A stretch of DNA of 20,414 nt from an uncultured Muribaculaceae bacterium (lineage in GTDB: Bacteria; Bacteroidota; Bacteroidia; Bacteroidales; Muribaculaceae), in NCBI GenBank assembly GCA_910587355.1, contig CAJUKF010000049.1:272-20685 (forward strand), read 5' to 3'. Below the pieces are notes generated by a model. It made no database searches, was not told where the DNA came from, and worked only from the letters and a program-made list of their open reading frames with translations. The first letter of the stretch is position 1. Each line of letters starts with the position of its first letter. The position numbers and the translations under genes were made by a program. This document shows positions 6,703-14,391 of the stretch, one piece after another.

Positions 6703-8547
6703 ATGAAAAAAGCATCCTTTCTTAAGCGTGCATCCGACTTCGAGGGTTACCGTGTAGGTCCCAAGCTCAGCGACTCGCACGATGGCGAGCGTGAGGTGTA
6801 TCTTGTTTTCGACGGAGCACAATCATACACCCTTACACTTTTCAATCTCACGCGCGGACGTTATGCTTCAGGGGCCGGAAATAAAAAAGATGTAAGGATT
6901 GACGAAATAGAGCTGTGCAGAAAACTTCCAAAAGACATCTTTCCTGCTGTTGTAAAAAGCGGAGTATCCCGCCGCGGACCGCGCCGTCTGGCATGGATGC
7001 TGCAGCAATACTTCGCTCATAATACCCTTGCCGATGAGATGCTCATGCAGAGCGGCCTGTCGCGCACCGACACCCTTCTTGTCGCCCGCAGCCTCCTCAA
7101 AGGCTTGCACGCTCTTTCGCGCATTACCCGTGGAGGCGGACATTACAATCTCAAACCCGACCATATTCTTGTCGACTACGATGGCAATACTCTCAGAAGT
7201 GTCCGCATAATCGGGCTTAGCGCTGCCGGCGAGGCGTATATTGCCGACAGGGACTCTGTCTCCTTCTCCCCCGACATGCATTTCACCTCCCCCGAAGCCG
7301 CAAAGGGGGTATATGGAGCTCCGGCGGATATTTATTCTGTCGGCATGCTTATGATTTATATGCTCACCGGAAGTGTGGATACGCTTCTCTTCGATATCCC
7401 ATTCGAGACTCCCGTGAGTGAATTCCGCCGGGCCGTTCTTGAAAAAGCCCGCGGGATTGTGCCGAGCCAGTATATGCTTGTTCTTTCCAAAGCTACCGAG
7501 CCTTCTCATGAGAAGCGCCTGGCATCATACGACACTTTTAAATCCGTAATCACTTTTCTTGAAAACAAAGAGGCCAAAGGGAAAGTGACATCACCGGTTG
7601 CGGCCCCCAGACCGGCGTATTCCGCTCCCGCCCCGTCGAAGGCTCGTGAAAAGAAGAAAAAAGACAACCCCGTCAAAGACAGTGAAGGAGGACTGGCTGC
7701 GGTAGCCGGAATGGCCGAGCTGAAAGTGAGACTCATGCGCGACTTTGTCGACATCGTCCGCAACTCCTCCCTTGCGGTCGCATATGGCATAAAGCCACCA
7801 AACGGAATTCTCCTCTATGGCGCTCCCGGATGCGGCAAGACCTTTATAGCCGAAAACATAGCCCGGGAGTCGGGCCTGCCGTACCGTGTGGTGAATCCTT
7901 CGCAGCTTGGTTCGATTTATGTCCACGGAGCCCAGGGCAAAATTGCCGATACTTTTGAAGAGGCCGGTAAGGATGCGCCTGTAATTCTGATTTTTGATGA
8001 GTTCGATGCCGTGGTTCCGTCGCGCGACAAAGCCGACAATCAGGCTAATGAAGTCAACGAAATGCTTACGCAGCTCAATAATTGCGCCGACCGCGGAATT
8101 TATGTAATCTGTACCTCCAACCGTCCCGATATGATTGACCCGGCCGTCCTTCGTGCAGGTCGCCTCGATGCGAAGTATTATGTCGGGCTACCCGACGCCG
8201 ATGCCCGTCGCGAACTGTTTGCCCTCGAACTCGGCAAGCGCCCGTGCGCGCCCGATATAAATCTCGACACTCTGAGCGAGGCTACGGCAGGGTTCACTTG
8301 CAGCGATATTTCATGTCTGGTGAAAGAGACGGCTCGCGAATGCTTCGGGGAGGCTATTCGCTCAGGAGAAAAAGATGCCGTCATACCAATTACATCCGCT
8401 CGTATTCTTGCTGTGATTTCAAAGACCGTCCCCTCCGTGTCTCCGGCCGAGATGAAGCGCTATCACGAACTGAAGTCCCGTATGGAACATACCGGGAAAA
8501 GCAGTGACCGGCCTCGTCCGGTAGGTTTTTATCAGGAAAAGGAATAA
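6703..8547 (+). CDS. Pseudokinase-AAA ATPase fusion protein
   Basis: The ATG at 6703 (614 residues) is chosen because an in-frame upstream GTG (6667) lies inside the previous gene. Residues about 5-290 have a protein-kinase fold pattern: a catalytic-loop analogue HYNLKPDH (147-154), an SPE motif (196-198) and the helix-F motif DIYSVGMLM (209-217). The catalytic residues are changed: the HRD Asp is Asn149, the following Asn is His154, DFG reads G171-L-S, and no beta-3 Lys is evident. A Pro/Ala/Lys linker (about 295-335) joins an AAA domain with Walker A GAPGCGKT (373-380), pore-loop Tyr406, Walker B ILIFDEFD (428-435), sensor-1 Asn473 and Arg fingers R484 and R487 in LRAGRLD. The end carries VSPAEMKRY, like the C-terminal helix of Vps4/katanin ATPases. 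No protease domain is present. It is likely a cytosolic unfoldase or remodeller with a binding, non-phosphorylating kinase-like domain. Confidence 0.85.
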   Translation: MKKASFLKRASDFEGYRVGPKLSDSHDGEREVYLVFDGAQSYTLTLFNLTRGRYASGAGNKKDVRIDEIELCRKLPKDIFPAVVKSGVSRRGPRRLAWMLQQYFAHNTLADEMLMQSGLSRTDTLLVARSLLKGLHALSRITRGGGHYNLKPDHILVDYDGNTLRSVRIIGLSAAGEAYIADRDSVSFSPDMHFTSPEAAKGVYGAPADIYSVGMLMIYMLTGSVDTLLFDIPFETPVSEFRRAVLEKARGIVPSQYMLVLSKATEPSHEKRLASYDTFKSVITFLENKEAKGKVTSPVAAPRPAYSAPAPSKAREKKKKDNPVKDSEGGLAAVAGMAELKVRLMRDFVDIVRNSSLAVAYGIKPPNGILLYGAPGCGKTFIAENIARESGLPYRVVNPSQLGSIYVHGAQGKIADTFEEAGKDAPVILIFDEFDAVVPSRDKADNQANEVNEMLTQLNNCADRGIYVICTSNRPDMIDPAVLRAGRLDAKYYVGLPDADARRELFALELGKRPCAPDINLDTLSEATAGFTCSDISCLVKETARECFGEAIRSGEKDAVIPITSARILAVISKTVPSVSPAEMKRYHELKSRMEHTGKSSDRPRPVGFYQEKE

Positions 8548-8628
8548 ATGGCTGAAATAAAAATGGTGTCTGCGCACTCTATTTAAACAGAGAGACATAT
8601 CCTATAATAAGTAATAAAATCACTGACA

Positions 8629-9024
8629 ATGGACAACAAGGAAAAAATAATCGAAATACTCCATTCGCTCGGATTCAAGCCTGAGCAAATCGGCGATGAC
8701 AGCGGATACAGCATCGAATACGAAGGTGTATCGATAGTGTATTCCGTCGAGGACGATGATTCCGGCTCGCTCACTTTCATCGTGCCCGGACTCGTCAAGG
8801 TCGACGATGATAACCGCGATAGGGTGGTGAGGGCCATTTTCTCGCTCCTCGAAGGTCTTAAATTCGTGCAGCCCGCAATAGTGTTCGGCGACTCTGTATG
8901 GATTTCATATCAGCACTATATCGGCTCGCACGAGCCCGAACTTGAAACCGTGGAACACATGATACGCGTACTCGCGGTCGCTACAGAACGTTTCCATAAT
9001 CTCCTCGACGGCAATGATGAATAA
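8629..9024 (+). CDS. YbjN-like (type III secretion chaperone fold) small protein, first copy
   Basis: This acidic 131-residue protein matches the YbjN-type pattern: an N-terminal helix (KEKIIEILHSLGF), beta-strands with YSIEYEGVSIVYSVEDDD, a GSLTFIVPGLVKVDDDNRDR segment, a long helix (VRAIFSLLEGLKF) and strands ending in WISYQHYIG, then a C-terminal helix around a Thr-Val-Glu-His stretch. YbjN proteins have the fold of type III secretion and Tir chaperones and are annotated as sensory-transduction regulators; biochemical roles are poorly known. Here it lies 81 bp after the pseudokinase-AAA gene and overlaps the next, related gene by 11 bp, so the two are translationally coupled. By the fold, an adaptor or chaperone for a partner protein is likely. 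The 81-bp gap holds an imperfect dyad (8577-8592) but no clear terminator or promoter. Confidence 0.75.
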   Translation: MDNKEKIIEILHSLGFKPEQIGDDSGYSIEYEGVSIVYSVEDDDSGSLTFIVPGLVKVDDDNRDRVVRAIFSLLEGLKFVQPAIVFGDSVWISYQHYIGSHEPELETVEHMIRVLAVATERFHNLLDGNDE

Positions 9025-9442
9025 AGAATACTTACTCCGTACGCTCCGCAAGTGGAAATTTCCCGTTCTGGCGGAGGAAGACAACTGGATAGCTTTCCGC
9101 TATCAGATGAATTTAATCCGTGTATGGATGCAGGAAGGCGAAAACGGCGGTGTGGCTGTCTCACTCGGCGGTCTTTTTACAGCTGATGACGACACTGAGC
9201 TGGCTCTGGCTTATAAGGTCTGCAACGACCTGACCGGAAAGCTGATGCAGGCCAAGCTGTATCTTGACGACGATAACGAGCTTGTTATAGCTTCCGAATT
9301 TTTCTTCCGTACATGCGAAGAGCTCGAATACTGCCTTGAAATCTCGTGCCGCACACTGGTAAACGCCAAGAAGCAGTTCAGAATCCGCTATCAGGAAGCC
9401 GAAGAGAATCAGAAGCTCCTCGACGAACTGAATAAAGAGTGA
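9014..9442 (+). CDS. YbjN-like small protein, second copy
   Basis: This 142-residue protein overlaps the preceding gene by 11 bp; ATG codons at 9014 and 9017 both fit, giving 142 or 141 residues. The layout resembles its neighbour: an N-terminal helix (LLRTLRKWKFPV), strands with WIAFRYQMNLIRVWM, a G-rich turn (GGVAVSLGGLF), a long helix (DDTELALAYKVCNDL), strands with LYLDDDNELVIASEFFF and a C-terminal amphipathic helix rich in Glu and Lys. The strand order and D/E-rich turns fit the YbjN/Tir-chaperone fold, but the sequence is clearly diverged from the first copy, so the pair could form a heterodimer. It is the last gene of the operon and is followed by a strong hairpin at 9481. The fold call is moderate; the function is unknown. 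Confidence 0.65.
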   Translation: MMNKEYLLRTLRKWKFPVLAEEDNWIAFRYQMNLIRVWMQEGENGGVAVSLGGLFTADDDTELALAYKVCNDLTGKLMQAKLYLDDDNELVIASEFFFRTCEELEYCLEISCRTLVNAKKQFRIRYQEAEENQKLLDELNKE

Positions 9443-9480
9443 AAATCCTCCGCGTCTTTCATTCTCCTCTCTCTAAGCGG

Positions 9481-9520
9481 ACAATGCTGCCGGAGTACAG
9501 GGCTCCGGCAGCATTGTTTT
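9481..9520 (+). terminator. Strong terminator at the end of the sigma-like/AAA operon
   Basis: A perfect 15-bp stem, ACAATGCTGCCGGAG (9481-9495) and CTCCGGCAGCATTGT (9503-9517), with a 7-nt loop is followed by TTTC. It sits between convergent genes, 38 bp after one stop codon and 42 bp before the other, and may limit read-through from both sides, though the T-run favours the plus strand. Confidence 0.85.
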
Positions 9521-9559
9521 CTGTACGCCCGGCGAAGGGCGGATATGAGACTTGTGGAG

Positions 9560-11215
9560 TTATTCCATGAACATCTTTACGCGGTTCCAGCGGCCGTCCA
9601 GGGCATCGGGCACGCAGTCAAGTTTTTCCGATTGCTTGAAACCGGCGAACTGCGACTGACTCCAGATAAAAGGAAGCTGACGCACATGGGCTGTGCCGAA
9701 TTTCATCCAGAACGATGTCTTCGTGCCGCTGATTGAAGGCTTGCGGCTCAGATTGGAGAGCACTTCCTTAATCATCTCGGTCGAGAAGGCCTTGGCGTCC
9801 ACGGAGCCGTCAGGTCGCGTGCGGTGCATCTCGGTCGTGCCGTAGCCCAAATCCCAGCGCCCGTAGACCGACAGCGGTTCGCGGTCTTCGGTATAGGTGA
9901 TGAGGGCTTTGGCCGAATCCATGTCCTGCACTGTGTCAAGCCGTTCCCACAGCTGATTGCGGCGCATAGGGCGCAGATTCATGCTCTCGAGTTCATAGCC
10001 TACCCACCAGTTCACCGGCTGATTGACACCGAAGATGTGTGTCGGCGAAATCAGGTGGTGGTCATAGTCGAGGAATGTGGGCTTGTAGCCCGTCGAGTCA
10101 GTCTGGTTGACGGTCTTGCCGTCGCAGGTGAAGAGCACGAAGCGGTTGTAGCTCATTTCTACCAGGCCGATTTCCCCGGTCTTGGCGTCCACGAGGTGAT
10201 AGCCGTTGAGGTAAGTGCCCGTGTTGTCCAGCGAGATATAGTCGTAGAACTCCTGAATGGAGCTTGCGAACTGCTCGGCGGCTGCCGAACGGTAGGTGAG
10301 CCATACGCCTGCTATACGCGTCTTGTCGTAGAGGTCCACATGGGTTGTCTCGTTGAAGCCTATGCCGTGCCCGTTGAAACCGAAGTCGGTGTTCGACCCG
10401 AACTGACCCGGGCAGTTGGCATTCTGGGTGACGAAGTCTTCGCCGATGACATAGGTCACCGCGCACGACTGGGCCCAGAAGCAGCACCACGAGTTGTGCG
10501 TCCAGAACACATTTCCGTCGGGCATCATCTTGGTGAACGCCGTGCAGTGCTCGGGTTTCTCGCGTCCCTCGTTCGAGGTGCCGGCTCCCTTCGATGTCTT
10601 GTGGGCTGTGCCGTAGCCCATTACAAGACCGATTTTGTCGCCTATGCAGTCAAAGAGGTCATACTGCGAGTTGATGAAAATTACGTCGAGGAAAGTAAGG
10701 GGTGTCGAGGCTATGCCAAGCGTGCTTTGCGATGGGCCGAAGGCGCTCAGGGCAAGGTCTTCATACTTTACCGTCTTACGTGGGGTGGCGCCGGCGGCGC
10801 CTTCATAGATGCCGAGCTGGCGGAACATCAGTCGGATGATTTTTTCTACCTTCACGTCGTCCTTACGCTGCGCGGCCCACTCGTAGAGATAATTGTAGTT
10901 CTCTATGATTGCCTGTGCGGCGGCTTTCAGGTATTCGGGCTGAACTTCTATCGAGAGAGCCTCCTGAGGGGTGGAGCCAATCAGGAAGTTCGACCATGAG
11001 TTATTGCGCGTGGCAAGTATTGTCTCGCCGGTCTGTACGCGACCCTGCACATAGCCGGCATTGTATTCGTTCTGAAAAATGCTCACATCAGGATTCTGCG
11101 CGTAAATCGCATAATTCCAGTTGTTGTCGATGCACTGTGCGAAACCGCAGGTGTGTTCGTCGAGGACAAACTGCGTGGCCGGAGTATTTTTAAAGTTTGG
11201 GATATATTTAGCCAT
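9560..11215 (-). CDS. Phospholipase-B-like Ntn hydrolase, tandem copy 1
   Basis: This 551-residue protein is near the length of the phospholipase-B-like family (PLBD/laminin-A group), which belongs to the Ntn hydrolases. Family landmarks occur in order: EHCTAF with the candidate nucleophile Cys224, HNSW (240-243), CPGQFGSNTDF, GFNETT, NTGTYLN followed by HLVDAK, the RRNQLW element with ITYTEDREPLS, and RPDGSVDAKAFS. These line up with the eukaryotic PLBD motifs GHCSAL, HNTW, SYPG..S.DDF, ETT, NSGTYNNQW, RRNQ and RPHGGIDVK. No signal peptide is visible (MAKYIPNFKN), whereas PLBD proteins are secreted or lysosomal, so this one is probably cytosolic. The enzyme likely cleaves an amide or ester; the substrate cannot be read. 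It lies 49 bp downstream of a clear paralogue and is the last gene of the porin-MFS-hydrolase operon. Confidence 0.85.
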   Translation of the reverse strand: MAKYIPNFKNTPATQFVLDEHTCGFAQCIDNNWNYAIYAQNPDVSIFQNEYNAGYVQGRVQTGETILATRNNSWSNFLIGSTPQEALSIEVQPEYLKAAAQAIIENYNYLYEWAAQRKDDVKVEKIIRLMFRQLGIYEGAAGATPRKTVKYEDLALSAFGPSQSTLGIASTPLTFLDVIFINSQYDLFDCIGDKIGLVMGYGTAHKTSKGAGTSNEGREKPEHCTAFTKMMPDGNVFWTHNSWCCFWAQSCAVTYVIGEDFVTQNANCPGQFGSNTDFGFNGHGIGFNETTHVDLYDKTRIAGVWLTYRSAAAEQFASSIQEFYDYISLDNTGTYLNGYHLVDAKTGEIGLVEMSYNRFVLFTCDGKTVNQTDSTGYKPTFLDYDHHLISPTHIFGVNQPVNWWVGYELESMNLRPMRRNQLWERLDTVQDMDSAKALITYTEDREPLSVYGRWDLGYGTTEMHRTRPDGSVDAKAFSTEMIKEVLSNLSRKPSISGTKTSFWMKFGTAHVRQLPFIWSQSQFAGFKQSEKLDCVPDALDGRWNRVKMFME

Positions 11216-11264
11216 GATTTTGTGTTTTTAAAGTTGTGTCGCTTGAATCGGTCATGCACAGTGT

Positions 11265-12917
11265 TCACTCCATGAACATTTTGACGCGGTTCCATTGGCC
11301 GTCGATGGCATCGGGAATGCAGTCCACATCTTCGGGCTCCTTGAATTTTGCCCAAATGGAATCAGACCAGATGAAAGGAAGGCCATCGATATACGCGCTG
11401 CCGAACTTCATCCAGAACGAGGTCTTGCTGCCGTTAACTGACGGTTTCATCGACAGGTTCGACAGCACCTGCTTGATTTCTTCCGACCCGAAGGCCTTCG
11501 CGTCAATCGAGCCGTGAGGCTGATAGCGGAGGAATTCAGAGGTTCCGTAGTTCTTGTCCCATCGTCCGGCAATCGATATCGGTTCGAGATTTTCGTTGTA
11601 GGTCACGAGTTTTCTTACGTCCTCCATGGTGCGTACGTTGGGTATGTTGCGCCATAGCTGATAGCGGCGTTTCGGTGCGCCGTCAATCGTCTCAAGCTCG
11701 CGCCATATGCGTTTGTAGCTCGGTATATTGCACCCGAGTACGTGCTGAGGTGTCACCATATGGTGGTCGTAGTCGAGGAAGTTGGGCGTATATCCCGTCG
11801 AATCTTCTACCGTGAGGTTCTTTCCGTCGCCCTTGAAGAGGGCGAAGCGCGCGTAGCTCATATCTATCATGCCGAACTCGCCGCGGTAGGCGTCAACAAG
11901 CATATAGGCGTTCAGGTATGTGCCCGTATTGTCGAGTTTCACATATTCGTAAAAATCGTCAATCGAGGTGGCGAACATCTCGGCTGCTGCCGCACGCCAT
12001 GTGAGCCATATGCCCAGTGTCTTTGATTCGTTGTAGAAATATGTCTCAGTGGTCTCGTTGAAGCCGATGCCGTGGCCGTTGAACCCGAAGTCGGTGTTCG
12101 AGCCGAACTGGCCCGGGCAGAAAGAGTTCTGTGTCAGAAAATCCTCGCCTATCACATATGTCACGGCACACGTCTGGGCCATGAAGCAGCACCACGAGGT
12201 GTGGGCCCAGAAAATCTCTCCGTTGTCCATCTTCTTCACGAAACCCGAACAGTCGCCGGGTCGCCACTTCAGTGAGTCGTGCTCGGTAGCAGTGAGCTGT
12301 TTCTCTTCATCATCTTTTTCAAGCTTGTTGAGGGCTACGCCGAGTTCTTTGCCGGCGGCGTCCCAGAGGTCCATCTGGGCGTTCAGGAAATAGATGTCGA
12401 TGAAGGTGAGTGGCTCGTCACCGGTGTGCATTACGGCATCTTCCGCGTCCATCGACGAGAGCTTTAGATTGTCGAAGGTAACGGCCGTAAGGGGCTCCTT
12501 GTCGGCTGCCCCGTGATAGATGCCGAGCATTCGGTACATCAGACGGATAATGCCGCGCGCACGGCTGTCCGACTGGTTTTTCTCGGCCCAGTCGGTCAGA
12601 TAGTTGTAATTGTCTGCGAGGTGGCGCTGCGCGATGACGGTGCCGTCCGGCGGAATCTGGGTCGAATTCGCGCCCGGGCCCTCGTCGAGGACATACCATC
12701 GCCAGGTATTGTTGCGGGTAGCCTTGATTACCTTGTTGGTCTGGATTTTACCTTGCACGTAACCGGCATTGTATTCATTCTGGTAGATGCTCACAGAGGG
12801 GTCCTGCGCATATATGGCGTAGTTCCAGTTGTTGTCGACACACTGTGAGAAACCACGGGTATACTGGTTGAGCACATACTCGCGTGGTTCTGTGTTCTTG
12901 AATTTTGGGGTGTACAT
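11265..12917 (-). CDS. Phospholipase-B-like Ntn hydrolase, tandem copy 2
   Basis: This 550-residue paralogue of the downstream gene is collinear over its whole length. It shares DNNWNYAIYAQ near the start, the candidate nucleophile Cys223 in GDCSGF, HTSWCCFMAQ, CPGQFGSNTDFGFNGHGIGF, NTGTYLN, RRYQLW, QPHGSIDAKAFG and the end WNRVKMFME. Differences are concentrated at about residues 70-100 and 140-215, just before the nucleophile, where autoproteolysis would occur if this family member is processed. There is no signal peptide. Its start is 15 bp after the MFS transporter stop, so the two are almost certainly cotranscribed. The pair probably acts on the molecule that the transporters bring in; differing pre-nucleophile segments suggest different substrate preference. 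The family assignment is strong; the chemistry is inferred from PLBD and other Ntn hydrolases. Confidence 0.85.
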   Translation of the reverse strand: MYTPKFKNTEPREYVLNQYTRGFSQCVDNNWNYAIYAQDPSVSIYQNEYNAGYVQGKIQTNKVIKATRNNTWRWYVLDEGPGANSTQIPPDGTVIAQRHLADNYNYLTDWAEKNQSDSRARGIIRLMYRMLGIYHGAADKEPLTAVTFDNLKLSSMDAEDAVMHTGDEPLTFIDIYFLNAQMDLWDAAGKELGVALNKLEKDDEEKQLTATEHDSLKWRPGDCSGFVKKMDNGEIFWAHTSWCCFMAQTCAVTYVIGEDFLTQNSFCPGQFGSNTDFGFNGHGIGFNETTETYFYNESKTLGIWLTWRAAAAEMFATSIDDFYEYVKLDNTGTYLNAYMLVDAYRGEFGMIDMSYARFALFKGDGKNLTVEDSTGYTPNFLDYDHHMVTPQHVLGCNIPSYKRIWRELETIDGAPKRRYQLWRNIPNVRTMEDVRKLVTYNENLEPISIAGRWDKNYGTSEFLRYQPHGSIDAKAFGSEEIKQVLSNLSMKPSVNGSKTSFWMKFGSAYIDGLPFIWSDSIWAKFKEPEDVDCIPDAIDGQWNRVKMFME

Positions 12918-12932
12918 ATTTTTGTGAGACAG

Positions 12933-14324
12933 TTAGTTGTTGGTCTTGTTTGTTGTATCTGTGGGCTGTTCGGTCTTTGCAGGTTCGGCGGCTGTGGCGG
13001 TCTTCACGGCATCGGTGGCCGGAGCGGCCTTGACGGTGCTGATAGGTTTGTCGGGAATTGGGGCTACCGATGCGCCTGCCTCAACCATTTCGGGTTTGGC
13101 TGTCGATGCGTGCGCCGATACAAATATTTTACGTATAATCACCACAATCAGGCCGGCTATGGTCAGCGCGGTGCATATTTTGAAGGCTATGAGCGGGTGC
13201 GTGGAGGTCGGGTCGTGGAAAATTTTTGCGATGATATCAATCACAGGGGCTGCAAGCACGTTGCCGATTGAGTCCATTGAGGCGAACCAGGCAAGTGTAA
13301 GGGTGAGTGCCACACGCGACGATGCCACCGACAGCCGGTCGTAATAATAAGGCTGGGCGACACCGTAGAAATATGTCGCAATCAATATGCCGAGGCCGAC
13401 GATGAAGACATTGCTGGTAATTGACATGAGAAGGAATCCCAGAGCTATGGCCACCATGACGCATATTGCCACTTTCTTCTTCATTATGCGCAGACACCAG
13501 TTAAGGGTATAGCCAGAAGCCATGATACCGAAGAAGAGTATGGAGGTGAGGTTGCCGGCTGTCGACGAGTCTGTGTACCTGAAAGGTATGTAGAGGCTGA
13601 TTGCCGCAATCACGAACGTAATGACGAAATAGTATATGCAGTATCGTATGAGCATCCCCATATTGACTTCCTTAGAGAACTGATAATGCACTTTCCTGGC
13701 ACCGATAGACGCTGCGTCGCTCTTTCGTATTGCCGCAGGCTCCTTGATGAATTTCTTGAAGCCTTTAGCGAAGAACAGCGGTATGAACGGCAGAAGATAT
13801 ATGAAGAACGGCAGGCGCCAGCTTATCTTGGCCAGATAGCCTGTGGCAATCACGCAGCCCATAAGCACGAGATTGAGAGTGGCCGAAGTGTATCCGTACT
13901 GAGCCGTACGGGCTTTGCCTGCGAACATATCGGCGATAAAGGCCGAGGCGAGCGGGCTCAGAATCCCGGCGAAGATGCCTATCAGGAAGCTGAGTATAAT
14001 CAGCGAAATCATGTTGGGCACGAAGAAAAACAGTACGCCGCAGATGCTGTAGGCAAGACATGTCCAGGTCGTAAGTTTGTTGTTGTTGAACTTTGTGCCT
14101 ATCCAGCCGCCGAGGAAGACGAACGGGATGGCTGCGATGTTGGGACCGATGTCGAGCAACTGTGTCTCGAACTGGGATGTCCCGGGAAAGATTTTTGTGA
14201 GGTCGCCCATAATGGGTGAAATCGCCAGACCTGGAATCGATGTACAAATGTAAATCACATACAGGTTGAAGACGGCCCACAGCGGCAGTGTCGAATTGCC
14301 GAATCCGGATTTAATGCCTCTCAT
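12933..14324 (-). CDS. Major facilitator superfamily transporter with Ala/Thr/Pro tail
   Basis: This 463-residue inner-membrane protein has about 12 hydrophobic segments, as in MFS permeases. The first helix region carries PGLAISPIMGDL and the first half has IGIFAGILSPLASAFIADMF, typical of helices 4-5, then RTAQYGYTSATLN; a basic central loop (KGFKKFIKEP) separates the halves. The last 60 or so residues are a low-complexity tail of Ala, Thr, Lys and Pro, presumably cytosolic. It shares the motif LAISPIMG and the E.QLL...PN...IPF pattern with the divergent MFS gene at 16041, so the two are paralogues. It lies 67 bp after the porin gene and 15 bp before a hydrolase gene. The MFS assignment is sure; substrate and direction of transport are unknown, import being suggested by the porin and hydrolase neighbours. 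Confidence 0.92.
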   Translation of the reverse strand: MRGIKSGFGNSTLPLWAVFNLYVIYICTSIPGLAISPIMGDLTKIFPGTSQFETQLLDIGPNIAAIPFVFLGGWIGTKFNNNKLTTWTCLAYSICGVLFFFVPNMISLIILSFLIGIFAGILSPLASAFIADMFAGKARTAQYGYTSATLNLVLMGCVIATGYLAKISWRLPFFIYLLPFIPLFFAKGFKKFIKEPAAIRKSDAASIGARKVHYQFSKEVNMGMLIRYCIYYFVITFVIAAISLYIPFRYTDSSTAGNLTSILFFGIMASGYTLNWCLRIMKKKVAICVMVAIALGFLLMSITSNVFIVGLGILIATYFYGVAQPYYYDRLSVASSRVALTLTLAWFASMDSIGNVLAAPVIDIIAKIFHDPTSTHPLIAFKICTALTIAGLIVVIIRKIFVSAHASTAKPEMVEAGASVAPIPDKPISTVKAAPATDAVKTATAAEPAKTEQPTDTTNKTNN

Positions 14325-14391
14325 AGTGGGAATGTTTTTTATAGTTGTTTGAATTGGATTTTATATCATAATCTGAGGGCGGTGGCTGTCT

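Noticed and set aside
9824..10999. 391-codon open frame on the plus strand opposite the first PLB-like gene
   Set aside because: It is antisense to a gene with clear family motifs. Its composition (Val, Ala, Glu, Arg and His rich) is that of a codon-bias shadow, and no domain is recognisable.
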